IMG/VR virus record: IMGVR_UViG_3300044641_005617 | Span: 1-31,890 of that record | DNA length: 31,890 nt | Strand: one strand, 5' to 3' | Source of the DNA: a virus | Notes under the pieces: model-generated | Database searches by the model: none | What the model was told of the DNA's origin: nothing | What the model saw: only the letters and a program-made list of their open reading frames with translations | Shown here: positions 20,370-29,136 of the stretch, piece by piece | Position numbering within the stretch: position 1 is the stretch's first letter | Layout of the letters: each line of letters opens with the position of its first letter | Program-made: the position numbers and the translations under genes

Positions 20370-20948
20370 ATGAATTTTATTGATCTTATTGAATCTAGAC
20401 GCATTAAACTAGGAATTAACATCGAGGAACTCTGCCGGAGAGCTGGTATGACTCACGCTTCTAACTACATTAAATACAGGGATATGGGTGTGATGCCTGG
20501 CTTCCAAAACGTAGTGGATCTTATGAATGCAGTAGGGTATAACCTCGTTGCCATGGATGATAAGCTGCGGAACCCAGATAAAATTATTGAGTGGTGCACA
20601 ATAAGTCTTTATATTCACCGTTATAAAGATCATCTCTGCTACGTGTTTGAGAAGATAACTGGGTTCAGAACACCGGTTAGTAGACATAACTCGGCATTGA
20701 TAAAGACTGTTCTTTTTTATGTTTGGTATCACAAGACAACGCAGAATATCGCGTCCAACATAACTCTCCACGACGTAGTGTACGAACCAGGAGTAGATAT
20801 GGAGGACATGATCCACGACTTATCCGCAATAGGATTAATTACGTTGGAGGGAAACCCATCTAACATAGCCTATCAATTCTTCATGGAAGTAAGCGAAGGT
20901 CTTAAACAATATCTTGAATCGGCTGAATTAGCGGTTCATTTAACTTAA
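20370..20948 (+). CDS. Putative transcriptional regulator with N-terminal HTH
   Basis: This 192-residue protein has an N-terminal helix-turn-helix-like part: E-S-R-R-I-K-L-G-I-N-I-E-E-L-C-R-R-A-G-M followed by N-Y-I-K-Y-R-D-M-G-V-M-P and D-L-M-N-A-V-G-Y-N-L, ordered as in Cro/CI proteins. The rest is a helical domain of unknown type with V-L-F-Y-V-W-Y-H-K near 111-119. The ACGC-N8-GCGT dyad at 20739 is inside it. Its stop touches the terminator stem. Autoregulation through the upstream inverted repeat is a guess. Confidence 0.5.
   Translation: MNFIDLIESRRIKLGINIEELCRRAGMTHASNYIKYRDMGVMPGFQNVVDLMNAVGYNLVAMDDKLRNPDKIIEWCTISLYIHRYKDHLCYVFEKITGFRTPVSRHNSALIKTVLFYVWYHKTTQNIASNITLHDVVYEPGVDMEDMIHDLSAIGLITLEGNPSNIAYQFFMEVSEGLKQYLESAELAVHLT
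20739..20754. repeat. ACGC-N8-GCGT inverted repeat within the regulator gene
   Basis: ACGC, AGAATATC, GCGT repeats the 8-base spacing seen in the leftward island, here in a rightward gene. Confidence 0.45.
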
Positions 20949-21011
20949 TCTGGCCGAGCCCCGATTGCCTTCTTGGTCGTTGGCTACGGGCTCGATCGCC
21001 AGATCTTTTTT
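20948..21011 (+). terminator. Strong intrinsic terminator just before the replisome genes
   Basis: ATCTGGC pairs with GCCAGAT (20998-21004) and CGAGCCC with GGGCTCG, with a 3-base bulge and a 26-base loop; CTTTTTT follows. The next ATG is only about 12 bases after the T-run, leaving no room for a promoter, so it may work as an attenuator or antitermination-controlled element for the replication operon. Confidence 0.75.
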
Positions 21012-21022
21012 AAAGCAAACAA

Positions 21023-21472
21023 ATGATAGAAAAGATTTACGAAGAATTTAATAAATTCAAAACCCCGCTTACCATTGATAGGGATGGTGAAGGCCGTTTA
21101 ATTATTATCGAAAACGGACAACCACTAATCCTGCTTATGGAATTCCTACAGGAAACTACGTCGGACAAATCCGAATTCGGTGAGTTTATGAATATGTATA
21201 ACTCTATCTTCACCAAGAACGGGAAGCCAGGAACTAAGAAAGGTGATAGTAAGTCTAAGCGTCAATTCTCAGCAAGAAGGAAAGAAGGCTTTACCATGGA
21301 CGATTTTCAAAAAGCACTATTAGCCTTACATCAAGATAAGTGGCATATACAAGGAGGGGAAACCAGCACTCCTTATTATTACGCTACACCAGAATACATA
21401 ACTAGGGCCGACAAGTTGAATAAGTTTAAGGACCTATCCCCAGAAACGCCAAAGATTAAAATGGTTTACTAA
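21023..21472 (+). CDS. Replisome-organiser-like protein (phage C-terminal domain)
   Basis: This 149-residue protein has a basic linker (K-K-G-D-S-K-S-K-R-Q) and a C-terminal part F-T-M-D-D-F-Q-K-A-L ... W-H-I-Q-G-G ... T-P-Y-Y-Y-A-T-P-E-Y-I-T-R-A-D-K-L-N-K-F. This resembles the 'W-x-Y-L-R-P-E-T-L-F-x-x-K-F' tail domain of phage replisome organisers. Its stop overlaps the primase-helicase start (TAATG), so it may load the helicase or assist replication start. The N-terminal domain is unassigned. Confidence 0.5.
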   Translation: MIEKIYEEFNKFKTPLTIDRDGEGRLIIIENGQPLILLMEFLQETTSDKSEFGEFMNMYNSIFTKNGKPGTKKGDSKSKRQFSARRKEGFTMDDFQKALLALHQDKWHIQGGETSTPYYYATPEYITRADKLNKFKDLSPETPKIKMVY

Positions 21473-23235
21473 TGATTGTAATTAACCTAGAAGATAAACA
21501 AGAGTATGATATCGAAGTCCAAAGAGACGGAGAGAACCATATGACTTGTCCGGTTTGTTCCCACACAAGGAAGAAGCAGAAAGAGAAATGCTTCTCGTTT
21601 AATTACAACAAGAAGGTAGGCAGGTGCAATCACTGTAACGTAGTGCTCGTTGAAAAGAAAGAATTTAAACCAGAGCCTAAATTTAAAAAGCCAGAGTGGA
21701 ACCCGAAACTTGAAATATTATCAGGGGCCGCAGTAAACTGGTTCAGGGATCGCAAAATATCCGCAAGCACATTAATCCACTTCCGAATTACTGAGGGTAA
21801 GACTTATATGCCACAGGTCCAAAAGGAGAGAAATACCATTCAGTTTAATTACTTCAAAAACGGGGAGCTCATCAACGTCAAATACAGGGACGGCCAGAAA
21901 AACTTTAAAATGGTATCCGAGGCAGAACTTTGCCTTTATAACATCGACGCAGTTATTAACTCCAAACAGGTTATTATTTGCGAAGGAGAAATGGATGCTC
22001 TTTCTTTTCACGAAGCAGGATACAGAAACGTAGTATCAGTACCTAATGGGGCTACTATTGGACGCAATAATCTGTCATACCTCGATAATTGTATTGACCT
22101 TTTTGAAAACGATACGGAGTTTATCCTAGCTACAGATAATGACGTCGCTGGAAATAACCTAAGAGACGAACTCGTAAGAAGACTCGGTGCCGAGAACTGT
22201 TATAAGGTTTCATTCAGGGATTGCAAAGATGCAAACGAATGCCTAGTTAAATACGGACCATCGGCCATCAAGGAAACAATCGACAATAAGAAGCCGTTTC
22301 CAGTATCAGGAATATTCACCGCCCTTGATATATCAGAAGAGATCGACGACTACTTCCATAACGGACTTCCTGTAGGTTGTGAGATAGGCATAGCTGATTT
22401 TGACAAACTACTAAAGTTCCACCCAGGTTATATAACAGTCATCACTGGAATACCTGGTCATGGAAAATCTGAGTTTACGGACTTTATGATGTCGCTACTA
22501 AACATTAAGCACGATTGGCAGTTTGGAGTCTACTCTCCAGAGAATTACCCACTACAACTTCACTTCAGTAAGTTTGCCGAGAAGCTAATAGGGAAGTCCT
22601 TCAGCCGCATGAACGAGTTGGAGTTAAGATTAGCCAAGAACTACTTTAACGAAAACTTCTTTTTTATTAAACCAGAGGAGGACAGCAAACTAGACAACAT
22701 CCTTGAGAAGGCTAAATACCTTGTTAAAAAGAAAGGAATACGAGGACTTGTTATCGACGCTTGGAACAAGATTGAACATAATTGGGTGGGATCAGAAACG
22801 CAGTACATCAGCAAGGAACTTGATAAACTTGCCATGTTTTGCGAAAGATACGGAGTGCATTTATTCCTAGTGGCTCACCCAACAAAGATACAGAAAGATA
22901 AGAACACAGGATTATACGAGGTGCCAAATCTTTATAACATTAACGGATCTGCCAACTTCTTTAATAAAACCCATAACGGTATCAGTGTTTACCGGAATTT
23001 TACTACGAAACGTACAGAAATCTACGTCCAAAAAGTAAAATTCAAACACTGGGGAGAACCTGGACAAGTAGAACTTGAATGGGATTGGACCAACGGCAGG
23101 TATTACCGCTACACACCAGACTCCTCTAATTGGATAACCAACCAAACGCAGCAATCAGAATTACATATACCACAAAAATTAACACCTTTAAACCAATTAA
23201 TAGTCCCAACAGGGGACGAAGATATCCCGTTCTAA
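21472..23235 (+). CDS. Bifunctional primase-helicase (T7 gp4-like)
   Basis: This 587-residue replication protein has a zinc-binding primase N-terminus (C-P-V-C at 26-29 and C-N-H-C at 52-55), a toprim domain with I-C-E-G-E-M-D-A at about 169-176 and T-D-N-D near 221-224, then a RecA/DnaB-type helicase. The Walker A is G-I-P-G-H-G-K-S at about 326-333 and the Walker B G-L-V-I-D-A near 425-430. These are followed by V-A-H-P-T-K and G-S-A-N-F-F-N-K-T. It unwinds DNA and primes lagging-strand synthesis. It is co-translated with the upstream organiser-like gene. Confidence 0.9.
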   Translation: MIVINLEDKQEYDIEVQRDGENHMTCPVCSHTRKKQKEKCFSFNYNKKVGRCNHCNVVLVEKKEFKPEPKFKKPEWNPKLEILSGAAVNWFRDRKISASTLIHFRITEGKTYMPQVQKERNTIQFNYFKNGELINVKYRDGQKNFKMVSEAELCLYNIDAVINSKQVIICEGEMDALSFHEAGYRNVVSVPNGATIGRNNLSYLDNCIDLFENDTEFILATDNDVAGNNLRDELVRRLGAENCYKVSFRDCKDANECLVKYGPSAIKETIDNKKPFPVSGIFTALDISEEIDDYFHNGLPVGCEIGIADFDKLLKFHPGYITVITGIPGHGKSEFTDFMMSLLNIKHDWQFGVYSPENYPLQLHFSKFAEKLIGKSFSRMNELELRLAKNYFNENFFFIKPEEDSKLDNILEKAKYLVKKKGIRGLVIDAWNKIEHNWVGSETQYISKELDKLAMFCERYGVHLFLVAHPTKIQKDKNTGLYEVPNLYNINGSANFFNKTHNGISVYRNFTTKRTEIYVQKVKFKHWGEPGQVELEWDWTNGRYYRYTPDSSNWITNQTQQSELHIPQKLTPLNQLIVPTGDEDIPF

Positions 23236-23238
23236 ATT

Positions 23239-23514
23239 ATGGCAAAACAAAACTTAGCAAAAAAAGTAGTCCTTATGTACGAAGGTAAACCGGTTAAAGC
23301 CCTCATAATTGAGCCCAACCATCAGTACTACAGAATCCACGTACCAACTCATAAAGTGGAACAAATAGAACTCCAATACGATATGACGGCTGTAAACTTT
23401 GATACAGAATATCACTACCTTCAGGCACTATCATCAGAAAAAGCCCTTGAAAAATTTATTAAATTTCAGAAAAATGAAGCCAATAAGCAATCACGTACTA
23501 ATAAAGTTAACTAA
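23239..23514 (+). CDS. Hypothetical small basic protein
   Basis: This 91-residue protein begins 3 bases after the primase-helicase stop (M-A-K-Q-N-L-A-K-K-V-V-L). Its middle is beta-like, and the C-terminus is a charged helix. Its last 41 bases overlap the GroES-like gene in another frame. No family is recognised. Confidence 0.45.
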   Translation: MAKQNLAKKVVLMYEGKPVKALIIEPNHQYYRIHVPTHKVEQIELQYDMTAVNFDTEYHYLQALSSEKALEKFIKFQKNEANKQSRTNKVN

Positions 23515-24214
23515 GAAAACCGACGAGCTCCAACTTCCAGGAGTAGGAACACTTGCCCTTGAGACTATCTTCAATGAGGAGCAGCATCAAAGACTCGTGG
23601 GTGAGGTTATTACGGTCCCAGAGAAATTGACGTTTATTAAAATGGATCACGGTAATATGCCATGGGAAACAGAGATGGAGCTTTTAGTAGGGGACGAAGT
23701 TATCTTGAGAAGAACCGATGTTTCAGTTTCTCGGTTTGAGGGAAAGTCTTTCGAATCAGAAGGCCATTTGTACGTGCACGTTCCTTATCACGCTGTTATT
23801 CTTTCGAAGAGAAGGCTTAAATATAGTAACTTTCCTCATGGTGATATATTAGAACTTGACGGAGAAAACTACGTTGTTACAATGCTAAACGGCTACATGC
23901 TAGTTCAACAGAACGACATAGACTTCCAAACAGAATTCTACATCCCAGGAAACATAAAGAACCCAAAAGCCGAAACCGGAATAATTGCGTTTATAGGAAA
24001 ACCAAACACAGCCTATCACCCTCAATTTATTTCAGCAGGATTTGAATACGGATCACAACTCCCCGACACCCGCTTTGATTTAAAGGTAGGAGATAGAGTA
24101 GCCTTCATTAAACACGCATCCGTAGACTTAGAATACGATATACACAGAACCTTTAACGGACAAGGAAATCACTACGTTAGAATGCAGAGAAATAAGATAT
24201 TGGCAAAACTGTAA
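23474..24214 (+). CDS. Tandem two-domain GroES-like co-chaperonin
   Basis: I start this gene at ATG 23474 (246 residues); an upstream in-frame codon at 23399 would overlap the previous gene by over 100 bases and adds a sequence unlike GroES. Domain 1 begins M-K-P-I-S-N-H-V-L-I-K-L, has a loop at about 20-36, G-E-V at 43-45 and V-G-D-E-V-I-L-R at 72-79. Domain 2 repeats the plan: G-Y-M-L-V-Q-Q at 140-146, a loop at about 150-165, T-G-I-I-A-F-I-G at 168-175, V-G-D-R-V-A-F-I-K-H near 205-214 and R-N-K-I-L-A at 239-244, the GroES D-I-L-A end. It likely works with host GroEL to fold a capsid or other phage protein, as T4 gp31 does. It lies directly before the terminase. Confidence 0.65.
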   Translation: MKPISNHVLIKLTKKTDELQLPGVGTLALETIFNEEQHQRLVGEVITVPEKLTFIKMDHGNMPWETEMELLVGDEVILRRTDVSVSRFEGKSFESEGHLYVHVPYHAVILSKRRLKYSNFPHGDILELDGENYVVTMLNGYMLVQQNDIDFQTEFYIPGNIKNPKAETGIIAFIGKPNTAYHPQFISAGFEYGSQLPDTRFDLKVGDRVAFIKHASVDLEYDIHRTFNGQGNHYVRMQRNKILAKL

Positions 24215-24227
24215 AGTGTTATATTTG
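24200..24227 (+). promoter_or_regulatory. Predicted promoter before the terminase gene
   Basis: TTG at 24200-24202 and TATATTTG at 24220-24227 with 17 bases between them. The ATG follows 7 bases later, so the mRNA may be leaderless. Confidence 0.5.
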
Positions 24228-24233
24228 TAAAAT

Positions 24234-26672
24234 ATGCAGTATAAGTACGAGAAACCAGATACACACTTTTTCATTAACGTAGACGAGGATCTTACCCCAA
24301 TACGCATTGACATAAATAAAACTATAAAGCAGATTTATAAGTTTTGGCATCCGAACGCGAAAGACTGCCCAATATTAAAACCACCTCCAGAGAAGATTGC
24401 CAACTACGGACTAGACCCCAAAGATCAATATTTCGAAAGACGAGAAATACCAGCAAAACTTAAAAAGCTCCAGAAAGAAAAAGATGGAAGAGCAGATGAA
24501 ATCTGGAGAGTACTTACCGCCCACAAAGAAAACTGGGCAGAGGAAATAGAGTTTATCAAAAGAGAATGGTTCCATTGCCTATACGGATACTGGGTATATA
24601 TCAAAGGAAAACCTACCTGGATATCACCATGGCACTACCAATACCTTAACTATTCTACAGGTAGCTATACAGTCACCGACCGGAAGACAGGAAAGAAAGT
24701 TCAAAGTATGTTTGGTGAGTACAGGGATAAGGACAGACGCAAGGATATTGCGTACACCTACCTATACACCACAACAGAAACATTCGCCAACATAAACAAG
24801 GAAGGAAACGCTATCCCAGAAGAAGACGGTAGCTACGAAATGATTGACACAGGACGTCTACTTTTTTTCGGAGTCATTAACCCTAAAACACGACGAGAAG
24901 GGGAAACAGGTAAAAGCCTTTCAAAACTTCACTTCACCTCAATAGTAGTGGCCGGGCCACAAGCATATTCTTCAATGTGCGCAAACCACGAGTCAACAGT
25001 AAAAGGACACTGGAACTCTAAATTTGTACCCATGTGGAGACGTATGGCTTTTTTCTTTAAGCCGATTAATGACGTTACAACAAGACCAAAAACAGAAATT
25101 ACATATAAGTCTCCAGCAGCTAAACAAAACTCTAAAAACTTTAACTCAAACGTATCAGTAGAGTCCACAGAGCTTGACTCCACGGTAGACTTCTCACCAG
25201 TAGTAAGCAGACACTACTATGACCACAATAAAATCACAGGAATAATATTACTTGATGAGGAAGCAAAGACAGACCTTATTGACGTTTACGATGAATGGAA
25301 CCTTGTTAAACCAGCAATGGCACAGGGAGCAGAATCGGAAAGGAACAGATACGCATTCTCCTTGCATCCCTCTACAGTAGAAGATATGGAAGGAGGAGCC
25401 GGAGCAAACTTTAAAAGGATGTGCGACGCATCTAACTTCTACCAACGAGGCTTAAAATCTGGACAGACAAAATCCGGACTAGCATTAATCTACATGCCAT
25501 CATGGGACGGACTTGAAAACTTCATTGGACCATATGGAGAGTCTATTATCGACGACCCAACCCCCGAACAACAGGCATTCACGAAATGGGACATCGGGGC
25601 CAAAGAATATATTAACAGTAAAATTGCCGAGTACGAGGCAAACCCCATAATCGAAAACCTTAGAAAACTTGCTCAGTTCAAAAGACAGAACCCACCATGT
25701 TACGCAGATATCTGGAGATCCATTGCCGGAGAGATAGGATTTAACATTAAAAAGATTGACTTAAGAACCGATCAGTTAAGAAGGATGTTGTCATTGGAAC
25801 AAGACCCACGGGAGCAAGGAGACTTCGTTTGGATCATCGACGGATACCCACCACTCACCGCAGAGAAGTTTTGGAACCTAAGATTACAGGACTACTTCCT
25901 GCCAAAGGCACACGTTGAATGGAAACCGTCCACTTCAGGTAGGTTTTTCCTAAGTAAAAAGTTAGCAGAAGGTTCACACAATCGCGTCCAATATAATAGA
26001 GACCTAGAAACATGGGAGGTAATAGATGACGTCTACCACGCATCTGCCGACCCAGTTACTTACCAAACAAAAAACCAAGCCAAACAAAGAGAGGATAAAG
26101 CAGCAGCCTCCTTCGCATCAGGAGCCGTCCTTTATCCAGCCCAAAACGATGACCTTGAAAAACCCGTAAGCGAATGGCAGAGCCACAAAATAGTTTGCAC
26201 CTACAAAAACAAACCACAGCTTGACGATATCTATATGGAAGAGATGCTTATGATGTGCCGGTACTTTGGTTGCAAAATGTTTCCCGAAACAAACATTAAC
26301 TCAGTAGTTAAGCACTTTGAGAACAGAGGCTACGGAGGCTTATTAAGATACGCATGGTTAGCAGATAAGGGAAAGTACAGAGATACACCAGGCTTCCACA
26401 CAGGAGGACAGCAATCAAAGGATGAACTTATATCCGAAGTGCGCGACTACATCGAATACTACGCATTAAACGAAAACCATATTGAGGTTCTTGACGAATG
26501 TAGAAAGATGAAGTCCAAAGAGGATATGACTAAACTCGACTTATTTGTTTCCGTTGCAGGTGCATTATTGTCTTATAAGTACCGCCCAATGGTTCTTTCA
26601 GAAAAAAGAATGAGCAAGGAAGACGAAGATGAAGAGTTTAATCCTGAAGACTTTTGGGGTAAACAAAGATAA
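24234..26672 (+). CDS. terL: Terminase large subunit (ATPase-nuclease)
   Basis: This 812-residue protein is the motor that packages and cuts phage DNA. A divergent Walker A is proposed at about 219-228 (T-R-R-E-G-E-T-G-K-S) and a Walker B at about 336-343 (G-I-I-L-L-D-E-E). The C-terminal nuclease part shows A-S-A-D-P-V near 603-608 and K-L-D-L-F-V-S-V-A near 767-775, both aspartates expected in the RNase H-like site. It is longer than many terminases, with an N-terminal extension of about 150 residues. It lies upstream of portal and capsid genes as usual. No separate small terminase was recognised. Confidence 0.75.
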   Translation: MQYKYEKPDTHFFINVDEDLTPIRIDINKTIKQIYKFWHPNAKDCPILKPPPEKIANYGLDPKDQYFERREIPAKLKKLQKEKDGRADEIWRVLTAHKENWAEEIEFIKREWFHCLYGYWVYIKGKPTWISPWHYQYLNYSTGSYTVTDRKTGKKVQSMFGEYRDKDRRKDIAYTYLYTTTETFANINKEGNAIPEEDGSYEMIDTGRLLFFGVINPKTRREGETGKSLSKLHFTSIVVAGPQAYSSMCANHESTVKGHWNSKFVPMWRRMAFFFKPINDVTTRPKTEITYKSPAAKQNSKNFNSNVSVESTELDSTVDFSPVVSRHYYDHNKITGIILLDEEAKTDLIDVYDEWNLVKPAMAQGAESERNRYAFSLHPSTVEDMEGGAGANFKRMCDASNFYQRGLKSGQTKSGLALIYMPSWDGLENFIGPYGESIIDDPTPEQQAFTKWDIGAKEYINSKIAEYEANPIIENLRKLAQFKRQNPPCYADIWRSIAGEIGFNIKKIDLRTDQLRRMLSLEQDPREQGDFVWIIDGYPPLTAEKFWNLRLQDYFLPKAHVEWKPSTSGRFFLSKKLAEGSHNRVQYNRDLETWEVIDDVYHASADPVTYQTKNQAKQREDKAAASFASGAVLYPAQNDDLEKPVSEWQSHKIVCTYKNKPQLDDIYMEEMLMMCRYFGCKMFPETNINSVVKHFENRGYGGLLRYAWLADKGKYRDTPGFHTGGQQSKDELISEVRDYIEYYALNENHIEVLDECRKMKSKEDMTKLDLFVSVAGALLSYKYRPMVLSEKRMSKEDEDEEFNPEDFWGKQR

Positions 26673-26685
26673 TTTATTAGTTTTG
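26654..26685 (+). promoter_or_regulatory. Predicted promoter before the portal gene
   Basis: TTG at 26654-26656, a 21-base spacer and TAGTTTTG at 26678-26685 match the Bacteroidota pattern well. The ATG at 26704 follows after 18 bases. Confidence 0.6.
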
Positions 26686-26703
26686 TAGGAAATAGCTTCT
26701 TAC

Positions 26704-29088
26704 ATGGCAACTAAATCAAAACTTTTTGCAGGGGACAAATACGAAAATAAAGGCTCTAACCTATTTCCTTCCGACGATATATCTCCAATGTCCAAAAGAA
26801 AAGGAGACTCTGCAAAACAATTTGCGCTGCAGTTTGCCAAAGCTTTCTACTCTGGATGGGGAACCGGCATATTTGCCTACTCAAGGTTCTCAGAAAGAGA
26901 TCAGCTTATTCAACTAAGAAACTATTCAAGAGGCCGACAAGCAGAGGAAATCTACCAAGAGTTTATATACGGACGCAACGACCAGAACGAGATTATTAAG
27001 AAGGGATACATGAACGTTAACTGGGATATCCTGAAAATTGCGTTGCAATACAAAGATGGGTTCATCAGTAAACTTAACGAATGGGACTACGATCCGGTTA
27101 TTTCCTCTCAAGACCAATACGCAAGGGACGAGAGAAAAGAACGTATGATGGTAGACTACGTTAAGAACAAAATGAAAGGCATCTTCCAGGCAAACCCAGG
27201 CATGGACGAAAACACCATGGCCCCAGACTCTATAGCGGAATTCGAAATCCTTGAGCAAATGGGAGTCTATAAGAACAAAGCAGAATACGCTTGGGAGAAA
27301 TATATAAACAACGTATTTAATGGCTTTAACCGTTGGGACCTTAAATTAAAGAACAAACTCCTTGACGATATCTTTACCCTTGGAAGACTTTGCGTTCGCG
27401 ACTATGTGGATCCAGAAACTCAAACCGTAAAGACACAATACATTGACCCCCTTAACCTTATCATAAGACTCACCACAGACGGAGAGGTAATCGACGGAGG
27501 TTTCATTGACCTTATGACCGTTCAAGATCTGAAGAAAGCATCAGGACTCCCAGAAGAAGAATTATTTGCTATTGCCCAAAACGCTTGCGGGTGGTATGGT
27601 AATCCGGATAAATCGCGTTGGAACTACGGAACATCCTACGAAGCCTACCTACAGCAAAACGCAGTTTCCAGAGGGAGTCTTGGCAATTGCGAGTGGTACG
27701 CATTTAGAGTACCCGTTCTTAAATGTGAATACAGATCAGTAGACACAGAATACTACACCGAACAACAAACCCAAAATGGAACAAAATATTCAAGAGGGAA
27801 ATATGGTAAAACCTTTACCAAATCCCCAACTAGAAAAACAATTAAAAAAGACACAATCAATTATTATACCTGCTCATGGATCGTTGGAACGGACTATTGT
27901 TATGACTACGGTTTACAATACGACATGCCAAGAACCGAGAGAGCAGAAGCAAGATGCTCATTCCACTACTACCAAATGGACGATCCATCCATAGTAGAAA
28001 GATGCAAACCAGTATTCGATAACGTACAATTAGCATGGTTAAATTTCCAAAATGGTATTGCCAAGTCAAGGCCAGACGGAAACCTATATGATCTTTCAGC
28101 CCTCGTAAACGCAAACGTAGGGGATAAGATTAAACCATACGATATAATTAAAGGTATAAACGAAACAGGTTCCGGATTCTGGAACTCAATGAATAAGAGG
28201 AAAGACCGACCTGTACAAGCACCAAACTCAGGACCACCCGTAATCCCAATGAAAGGCGGTTACCAAGGAGCATTAGAAGACTTCGTTGGAGCATGGAACT
28301 CAATGAGTATGATGCTATCGAGTTTGTCAGGAATGAACCCTAGCTTCATAGGATCAAGCACCGGACTACCAGAAGGAGCAAGAGTAAATGAAGGCCAAAT
28401 GGCAGCAAGTGTATCATTGCTTAAACCAAAGATAGACGCATATTTCTTCGTTAAATCAAGTTGTGCACTAAACATCCTATTAAGAGGACAAGTAATATTT
28501 AGACATAACGACAAGATCAGTGAAGAATATAAAAACATCCTTGGCCCAGATATCGTACAAATTTTAAAGACAGCCAGCGAAAAGAACTATTCTCAGTACG
28601 GATTAAAGATGACGTTGAGAATAAGCGGAGCCCTAAAAGAAGATGTAAAAGGAGCCGCAGTAGCAGCATTACAAGCAGGAAGAAATGGACAACCTGGACT
28701 TACATTCATGGAGTACTTCAAAATTCTTGACATGCTAGAAAGCAACGTCGAGATAAAATATATCCAAGGTTTCATGCAAAGGCTAATCGACAAGAGAGAA
28801 GGCCAAATGCAAAAAATGCAACAGGAAAACGCAGACAATCAGAATAAAGGACTTATGCAACTTGAGCAACAAAAGGCAGCAGGTCAAATGGAATTACTGA
28901 AGTTTACTACGGATCTTGAAATACAAAAAGGAGTTATACTAGAAGCCGCAAAAGCCTATTACGCAATAGAACAAATGAAAGAGCAAGGCAACCAAGACAT
29001 CACCGGAAGTTCACTTGATTTGATTATGCAAACGGCAATGCAACAGTATGCTTCGACAATGGCTCCTCAAACACAAGGACAAGCATAA
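26704..29088 (+). CDS. Portal protein
   Basis: This 794-residue protein forms the dodecameric DNA gate of the head. Its size, a helical N-terminal domain with repeated charged segments, a core with Y-I-D-P-L-N-L and R-L-T-T-D-G-E-V-I-D-G-G-F, and a C-terminal Q/E/K-rich coiled part (about 700-760) fit the large portals of Bacteroidota phages. Position between the large terminase and a scaffold-like gene supports the call. The family assignment is by context and general sequence features, since portals share few motifs. Confidence 0.75.
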   Translation: MATKSKLFAGDKYENKGSNLFPSDDISPMSKRKGDSAKQFALQFAKAFYSGWGTGIFAYSRFSERDQLIQLRNYSRGRQAEEIYQEFIYGRNDQNEIIKKGYMNVNWDILKIALQYKDGFISKLNEWDYDPVISSQDQYARDERKERMMVDYVKNKMKGIFQANPGMDENTMAPDSIAEFEILEQMGVYKNKAEYAWEKYINNVFNGFNRWDLKLKNKLLDDIFTLGRLCVRDYVDPETQTVKTQYIDPLNLIIRLTTDGEVIDGGFIDLMTVQDLKKASGLPEEELFAIAQNACGWYGNPDKSRWNYGTSYEAYLQQNAVSRGSLGNCEWYAFRVPVLKCEYRSVDTEYYTEQQTQNGTKYSRGKYGKTFTKSPTRKTIKKDTINYYTCSWIVGTDYCYDYGLQYDMPRTERAEARCSFHYYQMDDPSIVERCKPVFDNVQLAWLNFQNGIAKSRPDGNLYDLSALVNANVGDKIKPYDIIKGINETGSGFWNSMNKRKDRPVQAPNSGPPVIPMKGGYQGALEDFVGAWNSMSMMLSSLSGMNPSFIGSSTGLPEGARVNEGQMAASVSLLKPKIDAYFFVKSSCALNILLRGQVIFRHNDKISEEYKNILGPDIVQILKTASEKNYSQYGLKMTLRISGALKEDVKGAAVAALQAGRNGQPGLTFMEYFKILDMLESNVEIKYIQGFMQRLIDKREGQMQKMQQENADNQNKGLMQLEQQKAAGQMELLKFTTDLEIQKGVILEAAKAYYAIEQMKEQGNQDITGSSLDLIMQTAMQQYASTMAPQTQGQA

Positions 29089-29111
29089 TTTTTTTATTTG
29101 AATATTTCTAT

Positions 29112-29119
29112 TATTTTTG
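29112..29119 (+). promoter_or_regulatory. Predicted -7 box before the scaffold-like gene
   Basis: TATTTTTG fits TAnnTTTG, 17 bases before ATG 29137. Only weak -33 sequence is present. The surrounding bases resemble those before the partial gene at 31812. Confidence 0.5.
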
Positions 29120-29136
29120 CTTAAAACTAAGTAATT

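Noticed and set aside
23399-23473. N-terminal extension of the GroES-like protein
   Set aside because: It would overlap the preceding gene by 116 bases, and the extra 25 residues do not fit the domain, which starts cleanly at M-K-P-I.
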